NCBI RefSeq assembly: GCF_018873765.1
Contig: NC_057918.1
Span: forward strand, 36,681,871-36,745,870
Direction: 5' to 3'
Length of the DNA: 64,000 bases
From: Telopea speciosissima
Taxonomy: Eukaryota; Streptophyta; Magnoliopsida; Proteales; Proteaceae
Positions 59,674 through 64,000 of this stretch are shown here, piece by piece. The stretch's first letter is position 1, and every line of letters starts with the position of its first letter. A program made the translations under genes and the position numbers. The notes beneath the pieces were generated by a model. It was not told the DNA's origin. It did no database searches and was given only the letters and a program-made list of their open reading frames with translations.

Positions 59674-62600
59674 GTTAGCGTAGTGGTTAAGATTTGATAC
59701 GTAATTAAAGTGTTCTAAGGATCAAATATTGTGTGAAGCAATTAAAGTGGGGATTTTATTCTTTTACTTTGAACAACATGGTGGGCCCCACTTAGAAACT
59801 ACCAGGTGAGAGAAATGGAGAAAAAATCCACGTTTGAGAAGGATCATGGGACAAATACAAAGAAAGAGAAATTGTTGAGTTGAAATAGGAAAGAGTGGGA
59901 GAAAGTCTGATTTAGTTGAAAGAGGGAGAGAAAGGCATAAAACGAGAAAGAAGAAGAGAGAGATAACATAAAGAAAAAAAAAAGGGAAGAGAAAGAAATC
60001 GTGAAAGGAGAAAAGAGTGAAGGAAAAAGAAAATGGAGAAAGGAAGGAGGGAACTTCATACCTTCTCCTTCGCTCAAGCTTGGGAAGGCAAGGCCTTGTA
60101 TCTAAAGGTTCGATTGTTTATTTTGGTTCAAGAGCTATAAGTAAACATCATACTTCAATTCTTGTATTTTTCCACATCTCCAAATAGGATTTCCAACTTG
60201 ATCTTAATCCTACTATCGATGTTGATTTTAGTTAACCTATGATCTAATTCCTTAATCCATCCATGCTGATTTTTGCTTAATCTATGATCTAATTCCTTAA
60301 TCCATCAATGCTGATTTTTGCTTAATCTATGATCTAATTCTTAATCCTATCAATGCTGATTTTTTGATTAATCTATGATCAAATTCTTAATTATATCAAT
60401 GCTGATTTTTATCTGATCTATTATCAAATTTTTAATCCTATCAATGCTGAATTTATTTGATATATGAACCTACTCTCTTATTGATCCTTGTTATATGTTG
60501 ATTTACCAAGATCCTTTAAATCAGATCATGAAGTTTATTTCAATACCATAATTTTCCTAGTATGAAATTCAATTGAGGTTTTGACAATATGCATGATATT
60601 TTAAGAGATGGAAATAATGTTTTAAAGAATTATGTGGTATCTACCGGAATGGGTAATGTCATATTGTTTAAGGCTGTTTCACGTTACGGGGCAATATGTC
60701 ACACTCTCGTAGGTTGTACCAAAAATATTTTAAAAGAAAGATTTAAAATGGAATCCGAATATGGTTAAAGGTTGTATAACGTTACAAGCCGTATCATGTT
60801 ATAGGGCCATAATTCAGATTGCTCTTTTATTTTTATTTTTATTTTCTTTGTGTTGAATTAATACTGTTAAAGGCTGGAATTGAAATGGGTTATTTTTAGA
60901 TAACGTATGCATAGCATGACATGAAACTGTTCCTTATCTCTATTCGATTTGTTGCCTTAAATCCTGATTTACTCTTGACTATTGACTTTTGTTTCATGAC
61001 CTTTGATTTAATATTTGAAGGGTTATATGATGTGTACTTGCGAAGCTTTTTCCCAAAAGCTTACCCCTTTATATGATTTCAGATGGTGTGCCTATAGAAA
61101 TCGAACCTGAAACCCTTACTTGGTGGATGGGCGAGTGGAGAAGAGGAGCCTCGTGAAGACATTGATGGACCTTTTTATATTTGCTGTTAGAGAATATTAG
61201 GGACTGTTATCAGTTTAGAACCTTTTAGAATTAATGTTTTATTTTGAGGCTTTATGAAAGAATTTTTATTAAGGTTTTACTTTAAGTTTTGGAGATGACT
61301 GTAATAGGTTAGTTTGATGGTTTGAATAAGACTTTCACTGAATATCTCTGAAAAATGGTTACTAGTGATGATTTTATGAGAAATCAAATTTTTTTTTTAC
61401 CACACTTGTGATTAAATCCGGTTCATTACCCTTAAACGCGTTGATCCTTGAACCGTTAACAACCTAATTCCCAAATCGAAAGGCAGGGCGTTACACCCAT
61501 GGCCAAACCATCATGAAATCCCATTGTAAGTAAGCTAAATCATGAGATTTCTAAAGTACTCCTACTTGAATATGATTGGAATCCCTCCAATCCTTAGCCA
61601 AACTATGGGGCTTCTTACCCTAATGTATTTAGACCTCTAGTTGGATGCTAGATGCACCAACCATTGGCTTAGACCATCCATTCCCAGCTCTTTGGCTTAG
61701 ATTCCATGAAACCCCATTGTAGACGTCCATTTAGGGGAATTTGGTATGAGGAATCAAATTCATGCCTTGTGGATCCTAATTGGATCAAACCCTATGAATT
61801 GGTGGCTTCCCTGGAGGCTAGGGACACTCCCTCTTATACCCTTGAAGGCCCCACGGCCATTGACCAAAGATTGGAATGGAGCCAAGCCATTTCCTATAAT
61901 TTTTGGCCTGGGCAGATGATACAGTAGGTGGACGATGCCATCATCCGCCTAGAAGAACAGAGCATCGTCTACCCTATCCCTTTGAGGCCACTGTCTGCAC
62001 AGTCCACCAGTTGGCGGATGATGCAGCATGATTCGCCAGTGCATCATCCGCCTAGACCATTTTGGTGCTATTTTGGAGTTCCAACTCCAGATCTTAAACC
62101 CTAACACTCTCTCACCTAATTTGCACTTGTATGATGACATGCTAGGCTAGCATACACTTACAGGACGAGCGTACACTACATGAAACCTAAATTACTCACG
62201 CTTTGACTTTATGAGTGGATTAGACACTTAACCTTCTTTTATGGAATGTTTTTGTGTGGATTGGGTAGGATGTCATTCATGCATGTGAAATGTTAATTAT
62301 TATATGCTTATGAATATGCGGGAACATGTGGTTATGAGTTTGGATAAAATGATGAATGAGGTAGTTAGGTGAAGGTAGAATACATGAATCATGTTGAATG
62401 CTAGTGAATTAGGACATGCTATTGATTATGAAATATTGTGAATCATATGATATGGATTATGGTGAAGTTGGTTATTGTGAATTAGTGAATGAAAAGGATA
62501 TGTGAATATGTGGTGAATGTTGCTGATGGGAGCCAAGTGCCGTGAGTGATGCCGGATTTGGGATCGCCATGAGATGGAGATGTGAATGGTAAGTGAGAAT

Positions 62601-63724
62601 GGTGTATTGTGAATGACATGTGTGAATGTGATTGGTGAAATGTGTTGGTGCCATGGATTTGGATTAGGATGTGACCGAATGATCATGTTTTTGGTATCAC
62701 ACCCAATCTACTTGTATGTGGGATTCGACCTCTAGCCTATACATATGCATGTATCTTTATATAGTTAGGATCATACTCCCTTGTGCTACAACCCTTACCA
62801 ATAGGGGGAAAGGTGTTGGGTAACCAATGGTAGCTTCCGACGAACTGGGGTGTCATTCTCAACAGACCACCGGTATTTGGGTGAGAGCTAGGGTTATATC
62901 GGGGGCTTGCAGATAACCTGGTGAGGGGGTCCAATCTCTCATGTTTCCAACCGCAACTCAGGTGTCATCGTCAGATAGTATCTGTGTGAACTCTGGAGGC
63001 CGGTGATGCCATCTAAGGGTCATTGCAGTAGCACTTTATCCCAAAGACTTAGACATTCTATTTGCTAAGTGGATAATAATAAAATGAATTCATTATACAT
63101 TCCTTGTATCCTGGTGGATTGTGCATACATGATTGTCTATGTTTGCTTGTATGGTTTAATTGCTCATTGGGCTTAGTTGGAAGCTCATCCCTCCAGGGGC
63201 CGTTCTTTTTAGATGGGGATTCAGGTGTGGCTGAACCAATTGAGGTTGATCAGGAAACCCAAGGTGGTGAGGTGTTCGAGGCTTGGGGAGTTTTGGGCGA
63301 GGAGGATCATGGAGCGGGATATGTTTATGAGGCGTGTGCCTATGGGGCACAATAGTGAGGGCCATGGGCCTAGTGGACATGAATTTTACTTTATGTTTAT
63401 TTGAGTATGTCATTTGGGAACAATGTAATTAAAGGCCGGATTTAATTTTTATACTTATGTTTATATGCTTTATAATTAGGAGACAATGTTGCCATTGGAA
63501 TAAAATGCCACTTACATATATGATATCACTTTAGCTTTGAAACCTATTAATTATTGTTATCATTTCTATATTATTTATCTTTCGCTGCAACTCTAAATTA
63601 TGATTGATTTGCGGGATCGGTGTTCATGGTACTGCAAAGTGTAGGTCCTTGGGGTTAGTGTGGAATACTGGGGGGTATTCCAATCATACGTCCCTAGTTG
63701 TAGGGAGCGGGGTGTGACACAGTT

Positions 63725-64000
63725 ACCCATCTAAATGAAGGATCACACTTCTAGTTTGCACAGCTAAGTAAACTGTATAGTGAGGCTTATATTGGATGGC
63801 CATTTAAAAATCCTAGACATCCAGTTACAAGAGTTTTTGGGCAGATATACTGCACACATACTAAGAAAATAATAAAATAAAATCAGACGACAATAATGCT
63901 TTTGAACGTATCCATAAGTTGGGGATGTTACAGAGGTCGTGTTATTTTTTTTTGTTAGAAAGTGGATTTACTGACTAGGATAAACATGTTTACAACCTAA
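63725..64000. other. Flank of the solo LTR
   Basis: Sequence to the right of the CAGTT duplication. No gene is seen. GGGGATGTTACA near 63923-63934 resembles an LTR end, but its partner is not in the window. Confidence 0.4.

Larger units (their letters stand above)
44414..61495 (+). mobile_element. Ty3/gypsy chromovirus 2, Tekay-like, with nested insertion
   Basis: The 5' LTR is 44414-46526 and the 3' LTR 52429-61495. They share TGTAATACC starts and GGTGTTATA/GGCGTTACA ends. A perfect duplication CCCAT (44409-44413 and 61496-61500) flanks the element. An exact iMet primer site follows the 5' LTR and a purine tract precedes the 3' LTR. Gag, protease, RT, RNase H and integrase with chromodomain-like tail lie between. 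All are damaged by stops, frameshifts and a tandem duplication. The 3' LTR is enlarged by the Athila-like element. Confidence 0.95.
52429..61495 (+). repeat. Gypsy 2 3' LTR, split by the Athila-like element
   Basis: The parts 52429-52677 and 59674-61495 together match the 5' LTR (44414-46526). Without the insert the LTR is about 2.07 kb. The same internal repeats appear (60230-60470). Confidence 0.92.
44140..61720. repeat. Diverged tandem units inside the solo LTR, split by the gypsy element
   Basis: Three units begin GGGGCTTCTTGCTCCAAGTG (about 44150), AGGGCTTCTTGTTCTAATGT (about 44327) and GGGGCTTCTTACCCTAATGT (about 61607). Each runs on through TTCTATTT/TAGTTGGATG words to CCATGAAACCC-type ends. 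The gypsy insertion at 44414-61495 falls inside the second unit. Confidence 0.6.
43064..63719. mobile_element. Solo LTR (about 3.57 kb) split by a gypsy insertion
   Basis: The left part is 43064-44413 and the right part 61501-63719. The ends are TGTTATACC and GGTGTGACA, inverted with two transitions. A perfect duplication CAGTT lies at 43059-43063 and 63720-63724. There is no internal domain other than the nested element, so this is a solo LTR. It contains three diverged units of about 150-170 bp (see the separate entry) and a GCATCATCCGCC word in several copies. Confidence 0.8.

Overview
The window is nuclear DNA of a flowering plant with a repeat-rich genome. It holds one clear cellular gene: an intronless receptor-like kinase of the CRINKLY4-related family (CCR4-like) at 37135-39501 on the + strand. 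Almost everything else is transposable elements, most of them broken, plus satellites, MITE-like elements and AT-rich spacer. The species cannot be named from the sequence. The plant call rests on Ty1/copia, chromovirus and Athila-type retrotransposons with iMet and Asp tRNA primer sites, and on the kinase family.

Layout, left to right. 1-173 is a short tandem repeat. 1368-7435 is a copia element with a decayed polyprotein and a 3' LTR; its 5' LTR is not in view. 7790-20338 is an L1-type LINE fragment split by a complete Tekay/Del-like gypsy element on the minus strand (9109-20101, LTRs of about 3.1 kb). 20772-23481 is a solo LTR with a perfect 5-bp target duplication. 23272-25181 is a tandem duplication of about 0.95 kb that carries the end of that LTR plus the start of a second solo LTR (24712-25530). 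26457-29518 may be bounded by inverted repeats; it holds an extreme poly-C tract and a tRNA-like sequence. 30150-31650 is a copia LTR/3'UTR remnant. 31966-36315 holds foldback and MITE elements, including a three-level nest with an 8-bp target duplication. The kinase gene follows, then spacer, a second LINE 3' fragment (41480-43006), and a 20.7-kb nest from 43064 to 63719.

That last nest has three levels, each placed by terminal dinucleotides and target duplications. A solo LTR (43064-63719, TSD CAGTT) contains a Tekay-like gypsy element (44414-61495, TSD CCCAT). Inside that element's 3' LTR sits a non-autonomous Athila-like element with gag and protease but no pol (52678-59673, TSD ATTAG/GTTAG).

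No new cellular system is evident. The points most worth checking are the nested architectures, the tRNA-like cloverleaf with an abnormal anticodon arm, the possible inverted-repeat element around it, the kinase's missing APE motif, and the poly-C run, which may be an assembly artefact. All element calls come from reading motifs, repeats and junctions by eye; no alignment or database search was run.
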